Below the pieces are notes generated by a model. That model worked only from the letters and a program-made list of their open reading frames with translations. It was not told where the DNA came from and did not search any database. Of a stretch of 64,000 nucleotides of DNA, positions 34,757-45,900 are shown piece after piece (positions within the stretch are counted from its first letter, which is position 1; each line of letters starts with the position of its first letter). Made by a program: the position numbers and the translations under genes. The stretch is from Adiantum capillus-veneris (Eukaryota > Streptophyta > Polypodiopsida > Polypodiales > Pteridaceae). The DNA lies in assembly GCA_014529385.2 (NCBI GenBank), contig CM043965.1, forward strand, positions 16,753,912 to 16,817,911, read 5' to 3'.

Positions 34757-36104
34757 ATGTAGATTCCGTCCTCGGAAGCTATTGAGTTGAAGCTGGGTCG
34801 GCGAGGTGGAAGAGCATTTGAGATGAATGTCCTTAGCCTTCTTCAGTCACTGCAAAATCAAACAACATTGGCACAGTAATTGCATTCTCTTAAAAAGCAT
34901 ATGCAGTTTTAGATAGAAAAATTGATTGGTAAAAGAATTTCAAACAATTTGTTAGCAATGAACATTAAATTGCAATGTAATCAAATGCATAAACAGATGT
35001 AAAGGCAAAAAATTAAACAAGTCTGGGGTCACTAATTTGACGGTCGAAAAGCACTAGAGATCGAATATTAATACCATGGGTAAGCTTCTTAATTTTCTGT
35101 GGTCAATTAAGTTGTTTAATCGCGAGAGCCAAGTATTCATGTTCGAGGGCTGACTAGAGGCTATATCTAGAAAACTTTGTAGTTAAGCTACCATAAAAGG
35201 AATTTCTCATGAAATCATCGCCTGACTGATTACTTTTTCTTTGACCCCCCAAGGTCTTTTCACAGTGATTCAATTATGATGTGTGTGCTTATTTTGTATG
35301 CCTTGGGTTTTTTGCTTTTCAAGGAAAAGCGCCCACACTGGGAACCTCTAGGGCTCTAGTACCATAGGCGATACATGTGAGTGAAGTACCAAATCAAGCT
35401 GAGATTTCTCTTCCAGCTTAAAATTTTACATTATGGCACTTTGATTTTTTGCTTCTTCATTTTCATCATTTTAATTTTGTAACTTTGGGGGGTCATATAA
35501 CACTGTTACACTCCCCAGGCTCATCACATTAGTAAACTCCCTTTATAATACTTAAGCTAAAGGTCAATAGGGTCAAGCCCACTAGAAAGCCCTAGTACAT
35601 TTCATACAATGCTACCTAAATCGGATTAAGAACCTAAGTAACCATTTCTTATTAGGAAGGCATTCCCCATGGTATTAAGAGAAGATTTCTAATATCTAGC
35701 TTGGTCAAACTAGCTTAGTCGGACTGCTTGATTTTTACACCTAAACAAGTGATTATGACAAAACATTACATTGAATTAAATGTTTGATACTAAGCCAATG
35801 CGCTGAGTATTATGCTACCAATCACAATCAAAGCAGACAAACATGGATGCAAAAAAATAAGGGCAATGCTAATGGATAAGAAACACCTGTTTGTGTTGAT
35901 GGTCGCGCTTGATTTGAAGTGTGAACGAGAGAAAGGTTCCATGAAGGTCCAAATCCTATCAATAGCAACACGCTCCTGTACACACTAGGAAACAAAAGGA
36001 ATACCTCCAGGAGGCACATCAGTGGGAAAAATTAAAACTCCTAAAAAACAAACTCAAAACACAATCTAGACCCCTAACCTACCTATCTGTCACCCCTTTT
36101 AGAA
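34757..36104 (-). other. 3' non-coding region of inner element
   Basis: No ORF with recognisable content. Apart from about 80 bp next to the accessory ORF, it is clearly more diverged from the outer counterpart (47845-49065) than the coding parts are. Blocks around 35,325-35,430 still align at perhaps 88% by eye. Confidence 0.65.
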
Positions 36105-36527
36105 TCAAGGAAAGAGGATATTATATAAACCGGGTGGCCACCCTAAGGCTAGGCCTCTATCCTCATCATCTAGATAAATAAAATCGTTGTCCGTGAGGCC
36201 ATAGTCTTCCTCGGTCTCTATTAGTTCCTCTTCATCATCCTCTTGTGCAAGCATGCTAATCAAGAACCTCGTGATGCGTGGATACTCATCTTGTGCAAAA
36301 GAATAAGCATGTGCCATTGGAGACACATTCGCTACTGGGTAGGGATCACTAGTTAGCCATAGACGTATCAGCCATTCTAACTCCTCAAAATTTCTCTCAC
36401 ATGCAAGGCTCTCTATCAAATCCCATTCGCAAGAAAGTATAGGGTAGCATACGTAGAACACTTGTTGAAAAGACAAGGGGTACCTTTCATCAAAAATAGA
36501 AGTGCATGCCTCTGGTGAAGTAGCCAT
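36105..36527 (-). CDS. Conserved acidic accessory ORF (inner copy), unknown function
   Basis: An intact 140-codon ORF starts at ATG 36527. It has no recognised domain. The N-terminal half is hydrophobic and aromatic with two Cys (VFYVCYPILSCEWDLIE). The C-terminal half is strongly acidic (EDDEEELIETEEDYG, YLDDEDRG), and the end is GWPPGLYNILFP. There is no signal peptide and no convincing membrane helix. The copy at 47422-47844 differs at 8 nucleotides; six of these change amino acids, which together alter five residues. Both copies are therefore full length, but the substitutions do not by themselves show purifying selection. It lies alone after an internal polypurine tract and a TATA-like element, so it may have its own transcript. 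It could be an accessory or env-position protein of this family. Confidence 0.7.
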   Translation of the reverse strand: MATSPEACTSIFDERYPLSFQQVFYVCYPILSCEWDLIESLACERNFEELEWLIRLWLTSDPYPVANVSPMAHAYSFAQDEYPRITRFLISMLAQEDDEEELIETEEDYGLTDNDFIYLDDEDRGLALGWPPGLYNILFP

Positions 36528-36699
36528 TTCTGACAATACAGATAGATTTGGTTAGGCCTTTAAAACATAAGAGTTGTTTTTGTGTGTTGCTTGACTTGAC
36601 ACGGTAAATTTGGACTTATATGTAAGATCTGATAGGGTGCTCTCTCATTGCTAGGCGCTCTTGCTCTTTACTATTTTTGTTTTTTTGCGAGTATAAGGC

Positions 36700-36709
36700 T
36701 ATATATATA
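36700..36709 (-). promoter_or_regulatory. Putative internal TATA box upstream of accessory ORF (inner)
   Basis: TATATATATA lies about 173 bp before the accessory ATG. The same motif and spacing occur in the outer element (47241-47250). Promoter activity is an inference. Confidence 0.4.
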
Positions 36710-36788
36710 CATTCCCTAAGATCGGAGATTGAGAGGTCAGGGAAAAAGGTTGAGAGGGAAACAAATGAATGATGACTGTCAGCAAACA

Positions 36789-36802
36789 CTCCCCCCTTCC
36801 TT
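36789..36802 (-). other. Internal polypurine tract (inner)
   Basis: On the minus strand AAGGAAGGGGGGAG, just after the fused ORF stops. It is identical to the outer element's internal tract and very like the tract at the 3' LTR. Confidence 0.6.
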
Positions 36803-36809
36803 GGGTAGA

Positions 36810-38333
36810 TCATACCGTTTGAAATGAGCTTGTCACCCTTTGAAACCAATTGTTCCAGTTGGTAATAGGTGAGGATTTTTGCCAGTAGTTTTCTATTACC
36901 CTAGGTGCCTCGTCAAGCTGCAAGGGTGGTAAGGTACTCTCCCAGGATTTTATTTGCAACGTTGTTGTAGGTGGTGAACTTACCCCGGAAGGTGCAAACT
37001 CTTTCGTGCTTGGATGGATATGTACAGTGGTAGGTGGAGGTTGTGTCGAAGCTTCTATTTGCGTATAGGAACTACATGAAGAGCAAGAAGCTTCATTTGA
37101 TTTCCCTGTTCCTGAGCTAGGTGGGACAAATCGTTCTTTCTTTGGTACCCAAACTAGCTCTAGAACGGGTGTGTAACGTTCCATGATTTTTTCCTTTCCG
37201 CAATTTTCAATTTGTTTTGGAGCCACAGGATTGGGTTTACATGGGCCAGGTAACAGGTAAGAGTACACTTTACGTTTGGGCACCCAGATTTGATCATTTC
37301 CTTCATAGTATCCTTGGGCTTCCAATAGTCATTTAGGAATCCAACGCAGCGTTTCTTTACATTTCTTGGAGTGAGTGGTACAGTTCTTACTAGGTTTCCG
37401 TTTTTTTGCATCGACCATGCTCACTACAGAGGTTTTAGGGACCCACTTGTATGTTTTCTCTGTTATATTAGGATGGTTCTTGTGTGTCTCAAGCTTTCTT
37501 TCAATAACATCAGTGGAAGCTCTAGAGAGTTGGGATATGGGGACGTATGGTTCAACCTCCTGGACATGCAATGTCTTGGGTTTTATTTCCTTGGGCAATA
37601 TCTCAGGGACTATGGCTTGAGTGGTAGGGCTAAGAGTTGCTTTTTGCGTTGTAACACCCCCAGTCCCCCAATCAATAGTGCATTTGGTGGCTATCATCCA
37701 CGTGCGGCCTAGGTTTATATTACCCTCCATAGTTCCAGTAGGCATGACCAAAAAGTCTTGAGCTACCACCCCATTGTCATAACTGACAGAAGTGTGCCAG
37801 ATTCCAAAAACCGCAGTTTTTTTCTTGTTGACACCCTTGACTTGGATAATACTCTCAGATAGAGGTGGCTTCCCTAACTGACACCACACCCCATAGGATA
37901 GCAGATTGTATTTAGCACCCGTGTCCAATAAGGCGTTATATAGCACTTTTCCATAGGCACTATTTAACTCAATGGGGTATCGTAGAGGTGTGTCAGAGTC
38001 CAACCCATCCTCTTCGTGTGCTTCATTTGCATCAGGTTCCGAGCGAGTAGCTCTACCTAATGTTTCCATGAAACGGCTAAACATACTAGTACTAGGCTGT
38101 GGAGCTTCGGGAGGTGCATGGCCTTCTCTCTCAGTGTTTTGGGTAGGGTATGCTTCCATGATTTCTGAGTCGGAGGAGGAATCACTAGCGGCTATTTTAG
38201 GGTCTTGGGTGGTGCTACCTTGTGTCCCCGCTGAGGGTCTAGAGCTTATCGTGGATGGGTAATGGGTGTCCGTATGAACAGAGGCACTCTCAATATGCTC
38301 GTGTTCTAGCACCCGCCCAGAGCGTAAGTGCAT
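36810..38333 (-). pseudogene. Fused ORF: gag start joined to post-integrase retropepsin-like domain, one stop
   Basis: ATG 38333 opens a frame of 507 codons that ends at 36810. It is interrupted once by TGA at 37331-37329; the outer copy has CGA there. Residues about 1-105 are a gag N-terminus (MHLRSGR, then EIMEAYPTQNTEREG as in the outer gag). At the deletion junction it runs in frame into a retropepsin-like domain with ALLDTGAKYNLLSY (catalytic-type D-T-G-A) and NLGRTWM (the hydrophobic-L-G-R motif). A long tail follows, rich in Lys, Trp and Pro (ETLRWIPK, QIWVPKRKVYSYL, LELVWVPKKERF) and ending WNNWFQRVTSSFQ. That the 7.8-kb deletion left the frame open may reflect selection for the fusion, or chance. 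Confidence 0.75.
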
Positions 38334-39310
38334 GTGCTTTTGATACCCTAAGGTGTCAAAAAGCTGCTCTAGGAGGCCTTGTGATTAGTTTTTAGCGTGT
38401 TTTTTGTTTGTTTTTTTGCTAGATTTTTTAGAGCGTGTCGTGGAATGGGCCGTGTGATAGCTCGAAACGAGCGTATCGGTCAGAGGGTCGTGCCGTGCTT
38501 TACAGCCCTCCGTTTGGTCACTCTATGCCCTCGGAATCCCTAAAACTGTCAATTTCCAGTAGGGAACTAGGCCCAAACTAGAAAGTCTACGGGTGCAAGT
38601 GGGAAGAGAAAGGAGGAGAGTGGAGGACTTGTCCCACATGCTCTCATTCTCTCTTGAGGGAGTAGGGTATATATATAAGAGTGAGTCTAGTATATATCAT
38701 AAGACTGAGGACTGAGGCCTGGGCTTGGGCTTGGGCTTGGGCTTGGGCTTGGGCTTGGGCTTGGGCTTGGGCTTGGGCAACCGATCCCGATCTATCTTTT
38801 ATACAAACCAACCCGTCCGTTTTAAGAGTCACGTTTTTTATTTTCGAAAAATTTCGCCGCCCACTCGCTCGCTTTTTTAATTTCCGAATTTTTTTCCTTT
38901 TTTTTTTTCAAATTATTATTATTATTTTTTTCTCTCTCAAAAATCTTTTTTTTTCCAAAATTTATTATTATTATTTTTTTTTTGGTTGATGCAGGAAATA
39001 CAGAAATTGAAAAAAATGCAGAAAAACCCAGAAATGCAGAAATTGCAGAAAATGCAGAAAAAACGCAGAAATTGCAGAAAATGCAAAAAAAACGCAGAAA
39101 TTGCAGGAAATGCAGAAAAAACGCAGAAATTGCAGAAAATTGAAAAAACGCAGAAATGCAGACAACAGCAGAAATTGAAACTTGACAGCAATTGCAGAAA
39201 ACGCAAAAAACAGAAACCTTCCACACACACACTCCTTCCCTGCCTTTCCTATGATAGAAATTGCACCACAAGGAAGCGTAAAGTGCTAACCGAGCTTAGT
39301 GTAGGGCATA
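38334..39310 (-). other. Leader of inner element with GCAGAAA-type and AAGCCC hexamer repeats
   Basis: Near the PBS, a degenerate array with unit about 30 bp (on the plus strand AAAAACGCAGAAATTGCAG and similar) occupies about 38,990-39,220. A hexamer array, (GGGCTT)n on the plus strand, spans about 38,717-38,777, roughly ten units against six in the outer element. Short frames in these repeats are low-complexity artefacts. Confidence 0.7.
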
Positions 39311-39328
39311 TCCCTGGCAGCGGCGCCA
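39311..39328 (-). other. Primer-binding site of inner element
   Basis: On the minus strand TGGCGCCGCTGCCAGGGA, four bases from the 5' LTR. It differs by one base from the outer PBS. Confidence 0.8.
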
Positions 39329-39332
39329 AAAA

Positions 39333-39582
39333 TGTGCGCTCCTTGCCGCACTGTCGAAGCAAGGGACTTGCCAATACACCGTATGCGAGCCACAAACGGC
39401 TCCAAGCACACAACAAGCCTAAACTAGCAAGCTCAAGAAAACAAAGGGTGTGTCACTCACCGCTCTACGCTCGCCTTCGTGGTGGATTCCTCGCCGCGAT
39501 GAAGAAGAAGCTGCAGTCGTGCCGCGCTCAACCGCTTCGCCGCCGTCGTGCCTTCGTAATGCTCGATCGCACACACACTCTC

Positions 39583-39617
<35 letters not shown>

Positions 39618-39910
39618 AGGAGGTGAAGAAGAAGAAGATGGAGATGGAGCAAGAGCACTCTTCAATTGCACAAATGAGAGAATGAGTAAAAATTAGGTTT
39701 AGTTGGCTTTTATAGGAGCTCACCCCATTCACACTTGGGCGCCCATGCTTAGCCAACTAATCCCTTGAATGTCCAAGTTAAAGTGCGCCTCTCATCGGCG
39801 ATCACTCTACCTTTCCCTATTGGTCCGACAAGCCCGGTACCTGACTCTACCAAATACATAATACGCGTCCATCGTAGGTGATGGGTGTTCGTGAGCCGTG
39901 AGGGTTAACA
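39333..39910 (-). repeat. 5' LTR of inner element (578 bp)
   Basis: Partner of 34169-34742. CTATAAAAG at 39715-39707 is the likely core promoter. The ATGGG duplication follows at 39911-39915. Confidence 0.93.
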
Positions 39911-42900
39911 ATGGGACTTGCAACGCATGTGGTAGGTATGGTCACCAAGCTAAGGATTGTTTAATGATCAAACGTATGATGGCAAATAGACCACCTGTAG
40001 CCTGGACGGATGCGCCTCGAGCTCCTGTATTGATGCCTGCTCCACCTGTTGAGCAACTACCGCAACACATGGTCCCTAGATCTCAAAATGTTGTACAAGC
40101 TACACCGCTACCACCTCCTGTGCTAGGACCGCAGCCCCCACATCCAAGAGTCGCCCCTATGAACCAAGTGGGTTGCGAGCCATCAAATGCTTATGCAGAT
40201 GGCTGTGAGGAGGAAATAGACACTAGTATTGCCTACGAACTTGATACATTGGAAGAGTGTCCTATATACTACATGGAAGATTGTTGGGGGCAAGTCAAGC
40301 CGGTTTATCAAGCTGCTGCTCTCGCATCCAGAGGTCAAAATATCAACACCCAGGCTAGGAGGCCACCTCTTCAATGCTACAAGTGTGGTGGACCACGTCG
40401 AGCAGCGGAGTGGCCTATTAGGCTGCAAAAGAATGCTGCACAGATGCAAATGAATCAAGGGAGCACGTCTGCAATGCCAATACTCACATGTAATCGTTGT
40501 GACATAGATCACTTGATTGCCCAATGCCCCTATAACCCAAATGCGCCTAAAATCACACCCCTAAATTTGGTCGAAATTGCTAGTGTGACATCGCCAATAC
40601 CACCTGTCGCACCCGCTTATGCGATTACACGGTCCATGCTTCAAGGGCCAGGCCATATCCTCGAAAAGAGAGATACCGCGTCAGTTATCCAAGCAAAGAA
40701 AAAGAAGACACGAAGGAAGAGGTCGCAGAACACGGGAAATTCAAAGCCAAGTTCCAAAACAAACATAGGAACAGGAGATGACCCCGTGTATATGAATGAC
40801 CTCGAGGATAATTCAGATTCAATCGAGATAATGGAGACTAGAACCAATACCACAAAGGGAAAGACCGACAAAGAAAACCGCAACATGGAACCAAATGAAA
40901 ACCGAATAAGAGAAAACCATAAAGAGCCTCTGAAAACACCACAAGTGTTTCCAAATCCAATCCAAGACCCCCAAGATAAACCGCAGGGGCAAAAAGGAAA
41001 GAATCGTAAAAAGAAGATTGGGACGTACCCAAACCCAGTAGACGAGATTGAACAGGTGAAACATCTAAGAGGTTTAGTGGAGGAGACTCAAAGGAAACTA
41101 GAACCAGAACCCATGCATGTCAAAATTCATGACACAGTGTTTCCCATGCAAGTTCATCCACCCCACATGAACCATAGACCGTCAGCCATATCTAGTATCA
41201 TCCAAGAAGGGAGTGAGGACGGGACATCAGAAAGTGAGCATACACCCTTCTTGTTGGAAAGGATGTTTAACGAAGGAATACCTGATCCCATTGAGGAATA
41301 TAAGATTCCATCCTCACCAGTTCCTAGTCGAGGACCTACACCCTGCAAAATGCCAATGAATGTTGCCAAAATAGTGGACTTCATGTCTTCTGAGGTCCGA
41401 ACCACGATCATAGCAAAGCTGTATGGAGATCCTGAGTTATTCCTTGCACTTCGAGCATTCCTTAACGGAGAGCTACGAACGGGATTACCGCAGTTTGCAC
41501 AACCAAATAGGCCTGACTCGATTATGATTGATGAGGAAAATCATGTGCAATCACTTGACTTAGATGGACACGAGTCTGTGATCGAGGTACCCATTAACGA
41601 ATTAGGGCAGTATTTTGAAGGCGACGAGTCTAATGCGACCCTACCCATCACTACCAAGGGATTAACTATAAAGGGAATTCTTGATGGTGGTGCGGGAGTT
41701 AGCATCGTTACAAAAGATTGTTGGGAATCCATGGGAAAACCCCGCCTCAGTGTCACTAACATTGTGGTAAAGATGGCAAATGGTACCATAGCCAAACCTA
41801 TGGGGATGCTCAAGGATCTTAGGATCAAAGTTCTAGGACACAAGGTACGACATACGTTCATTGTAATGGATTTCTCTAAACACCTTATGTCATATGAAAT
41901 GATTTTAGGACGACCATTCATGAGGGAAGCACAAATGGTTCATGATTGGTCTAAAAATCATGTCTATTTGCAATTCCAAGACTCTGTCCTTAGAGTGGAT
42001 TTGGTGACTGGTAAGGTACACCCCTTAGGGAGTAAAACCATTATTGATCATCGCTCTGACACCACAGTTCACTCGGCCCCACTACAATATTGTTACACTT
42101 GTAAGAAGGATACAGACATTGGCCAAGATTCTCCTTACATGGATGTGTTACCGGGTATGACGGAATCAGACAACGTAGACTGGGTACACCTAGCTGCAAC
42201 CATAGATACCTGGGGAAATAGAGGAACCACTTGGGTCACACCAGAGGGGGAAGGGGTACCACAAATTGCACCTCTGAACATGATAAGTGCCATACATGCA
42301 TCTTCTAAGGGCAAGGCAATTGTGGACCAATCTGGCAGTGACACCGATAGCTCAATAGAAGACTTTGACCAACACGACTCGGACACTGATTGCCAGAGTG
42401 AAACGGATTCTGAATCTCATGAATTAGAGAGTGGAGCAAGTTCAGAGTCAAAACATTCGGAAGGACCGAGCACATCAACCGATGATAGCTCCTCCGAGAG
42501 TGAAGAGGACACCAACGAGGACTCCTTTAGAGAGCCAGATCTAAATGCAAATCAAAAGCAGGTCTCAAATAAGAAAAAGAAAAACCTTAAGAGGTGTCGA
42601 TATCGAGCCAATGTACGTGCTAGGATAAAAAAGAAGAGATCCTCAGCAGAATGGCTCAGCTATATAGGAGCATGTGATGCTCATCGAAAATTGGTAGACA
42701 ATTGGGGTGAATATCTCCAAAATGTTATGTGGTGTAGACCACGACCCCATGACATAGCCCAATTAGAGATCATAGACAAGCCAAAGTTGAGCCGCACTGC
42801 AAGGAGGCGTCAAAACCAAGAGTTAGCTCGACAACACAAGAAAGCAGAAATGGAAGCACAAACCAAAGCACAACCAGAATCCACAGACTTGCATTCTGCA

Positions 42901-43218
42901 CCAGAACATTTCAAATCTTACACCACTGGGGAAGCAAAGGTTGTGTACACAAAAGCCCAAAGAATACCTATCGATGGGAATAATGGAATCTATGATGGTC
43001 CGGCAATAGTTAAAGAAATAGAATTAGCCGACCCCGGTGAAGAATCAAAACCTGTTTTTATTGCCCAAGACCTCACAGAAGTTGAAGAGGCGGTCCTCAA
43101 AGAGCTTCTCAAGGAATTCAAGGACGTATTCTCTTGGACATACCATGATATGCAAGGTGTTCCACCTTCTGTGGTCCAACATACAATCCCTATGATTAGC
43201 ACTGCGAAGCCCGTATAA
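39911..43218 (+). pseudogene. gag C-terminus, first retropepsin-like domain and acidic spacer (continuation of gag-pol)
   Basis: The frame continues gag after the nested element. It begins with a CX2CX4HX4C knuckle (CNACGRYGHQAKDC, 39919-39960). A second knuckle near 40,376 is damaged (CYKCGGPRRAAEW, with the H and last C replaced), and a third is at 40,489 (CNRCDIDHLIAQC). After a Lys-rich linker the protease-like domain has GILDGGAGVSIV (near 41,674; D-G-G-A rather than D-T/S-G-A) and MILGRPFM (near 41,902). A Ser/Asp/Glu-rich spacer (about 42,330-42,530) and a basic region lead to the start of RT (EFKDVFSWTYHDM). The frame ends at TAA 43216-43218, a nonsense mutation, since homology continues directly in the same frame. 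Confidence 0.85.
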
Positions 43219-43985
43219 CAAAGACCCTACCTGATGAATCCTAAGTACGCAAAGATCATTCAAGAAGAACTAGAAAAGCTTATCAAATGTGGGTTCATAT
43301 ATCCTATTGAACACTCTGAATGGGTGTCTCCAATAGTTATCATGCCAAAAAAGAATGGGAAACTCAGGGTGTGCGTGGACCTCAAAAAAGTTAATGCAGC
43401 TACTAGAAGAGACCATTACCCCCTACCATATTCCGAACATGTACTCGAAAGAGTTGCAGGCAAGGAAGCTTATAGCTTTCTAGATGGGTACTCAGGCTAC
43501 AACCAAATCACGATAGCGCTAGAGGACCAAGCTAAAACTGCCTTCATCATGGAATTTGGCGTGTTTGCATTTCGTGTGATGGCTTTTGGCTTAACAAATG
43601 CCCCTGCTACATTCCAACGATTAATAAACACTGCTTTTAAAGAATATTTGAGAGAGTTTTGTGAAGCTTTCTTAGACGACCTTTGTGTTTACTCTTCTTG
43701 GAAAGAACATCTATCATGTTTGCGGAAGGTGTTTGAAAAGTGTAGGTTATATCGTATCTCATTGAACCCGTTCAAATGCCAATTTTGGGTCAAGCATGGA
43801 GTTATTTTAGGGCATATAGTATCTAAGAATGGTATCTCAACCGATGAGAGCAAAATTAAAGTGATTCTAGAGTTACCACCACCAACCAATTACAAGGGAG
43901 TTCAAAGGTTCATGGGACACGTGGGTTATTATCGACGGTTTATTTTATTTTTCGCTGAGATAGCACGTCCTTTGTACAAGCTCTC
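43219..43985 (+). pseudogene. Reverse transcriptase domain of outer element
   Basis: After the TAA the same frame encodes a full gypsy RT. Motifs in order are LIKCGFIYPIEHSEWVSP, RVCVDLKKVNAATRRDHYPL, FLDGYSGYNQI, FRVMAFGLTNAPATFQ, the active-site segment EAFLDDLCVYS (the two catalytic Asp are present), HLSCLRKVFEKC and the thumb/connection GHVGYYRRFI. RT copies the element RNA into DNA. A frameshift near 43,985 (between KLS and IEFKW) separates it from RNase H. Confidence 0.92.
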
Positions 43986-45900
43986 ATTGAATTTAAATGG
44001 ACTGAAGAGTGTGACCAGGCCTATGAACAATTGAAGAAAACACTAGCAAGTGCTCCGATTTTAAGGACACCTAACTGGGATGTCATTTTCCATGTGCATA
44101 TTGATGCATCAAACTTTGCTATTGGGTGTGTTCTCACTCAACCAGGAGAACATAAATTGGACTATCCCATTAGCTTTGCAAGCCGTCAATTGAACGATGC
44201 TGAAAGGAACTACACCACTACAGAGCGAGAAGGTTTGGCAATGGTTTATGCAGTAAAGAAATTTCGCTACTACCTTCTAGCAAACAAGTTTGTATTTTAT
44301 GTGGATCATCAAGCGTTGCTGTATCTGGTAAACAAGCCATGCTCCATAGGAAGAATCACACGATGGTTGTTAATTCTTCTGGAGTTTGATTTCACGATTG
44401 TAGTGAGACCCGGTAAAAGGCACATCATGGTTGATCATTTGTCTCGCATACCCAATGGTGAAGCCCCTACAGGAGTTGATGATGAATTACCCGATACTTC
44501 CCTATTCATAGTTGAGACTATGCCTGAATGGAGTGAGAACATTGTTAACTTTTTAGTTAATGGTTTTCCACCCAAGGAACTTCGTAAGGATATCGCTCGA
44601 AAGCTAGTAAAAGAATGTGAACCCTATTGTTTGATTGCCGGAACTCTGTATAGACTAGGCAAGGACGATATTCTTAGGCGTTGTGCCCGCGTGGATGAAT
44701 ATTTGTATATCTTGCAAGAAGCACATATGGGCATAGCGGGAGGACATTTTTCAGGAGACCTGACTGCTAGAAAGGTGCTGCAATCAGGCTATTGGTGGCC
44801 AACTTTATTTAAGGATGCATCACTTTTTACAAAAGGGTGTGATGAGTGCCAACGTTACAAGACCACATAGCGCAAAGACAGAATGTCCTTACATCCTATT
44901 AAAGTAAACCAACCATTTGAAAAATGAGGCTTAGACTTTGTAGGTCCAATTAGTCCCGCAGCTCGCAACACTCAATCTCGATATATTTTAGTTGCTACGG
45001 ACTATGTAACAAAGTGGGCTGAAGCTAAGGCTTCACAAAAAGCTGACGCGAGGACAACAGCTAAGTTTCTTTTTGAGAACATTATCACAAGATTTGGTTG
45101 CCCTTTTGAAATTGTTAGTGATAATGGTACCCATTTTATAAATGAGGTAGTAAGAGAGCTTACCACGACCTTTGTGATATCCCACCATAAGTCTACACCT
45201 TATTACCCGCAAGCTAATGGACAAGCTGAGAGCACCAACAAGACTCTAATCTCTATTTTAACCAAGACAGTAGAAGCTCATCGCACTGATTGGGATTTGA
45301 AGTTGACATCTGCTCTATGGGCTTATCGTACTGCTTATAAAGTGGCTATCAATTGTACGCCATTCAAAATGGTATACGGCCAAGAAGCGGTTATGCCTTG
45401 GGAGTTTGTCATTCCTAGTCTTAGGGTAGCTTCGCAAGAAGGATGGAATGGTAACCCCTTAATCGAGCGTTTGTATATCTTAGAAAAACTAGACGAAGAG
45501 AGACAGTTGGCTGTGCAAAATGCTCTTGTGGAAAAGGATAGGAGAAAGAAGTGGTTTGATCGCCATGTGAAGGATAAGGACATCAAAGTTGGTGATAAAG
45601 TCCTTATGTATGGAGTACGTAAAGAGAAGAAAAAGTTGAAATATGCTGGTAAAGGACCATATAGAGTATGTGAAATTACCCCACAAGGTACCCTTCATGT
45701 GGAAACTCTTGATGGAGTTGAAACCATTGGATTCCTCAATGGGAGTAAATTCAAAAGATATTATGATCCTTTAAGCCAAGAAGAACTACGGGCCATTCAT
45801 CAAAAGAAGGCCGCCAAAGCACAAACCGAGTTAAACAAGATACAAGCTCAAGCTGAGGCTAAGGAGCGACAACAACGTATAAGACAAAAACGAGAGGCTA
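43986..45900 (+). pseudogene. RNase H and integrase of outer element, with two stops
   Basis: In the shifted frame, RNase H shows HIDASNFAIGCVL, TTTEREGLAMVYAV, FYVDHQALLYL and VDHLSRI (the D-E-D-D positions are present). Integrase follows with a zinc-binding HHCC segment (HMGIAGGHF...GCDECQR). Its core has LDFVGP and ATDYVTKWAEA, then SDNGTHF, then GQAESTNK (D, D, E). A C-terminal GPY-type motif (KGPYRVCEITP) follows. TAG at 44868-44870 and TGA at 44925-44927 interrupt the frame between the zinc and core modules. Both can be explained by single C-to-T or G-to-A changes. No chromodomain follows. Confidence 0.9.

Larger units (their letters stand above)
34169..39910 (-). mobile_element. Inner non-autonomous gypsy derivative, nested in gag
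   Basis: 5,742 bp in reverse orientation, with LTRs at 39910-39333 (5') and 34742-34169 (3'). It is flanked by a perfect ATGGG duplication (34164-34168 and 39911-39915). PBS, leader, PPT and accessory ORF match the outer family. Relative to it, about 7.8 kb is missing: most of gag, protease, RT, RNase H and integrase. The junction lies in GAAGAGGATGGG (38015-38004). The outer element has GAAGGGGATGGG at 32366 and GAAGAGGATGGG at 45936, so the deletion happened at a 12-nt imperfect homology, probably by template switching during reverse transcription. Its LTRs differ from each other by about two or three substitutions, so it is younger than its host element. It needs proteins supplied in trans. 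Confidence 0.92.

Noticed and set aside
38822-39271. Phe/Ala/Ile-rich minus-strand ORFs and Lys/Asn-rich plus-strand ORF in the inner leader
   Set aside because: They arise from the GCAGAAA-type tandem repeat in the untranslated leader of the inner element.
45033-45224. Minus-strand ORFs opposite integrase and RT (also 43,689-43,889 and 42,135-42,386)
   Set aside because: Antisense shadows of the gypsy pol frame, without motifs of their own.
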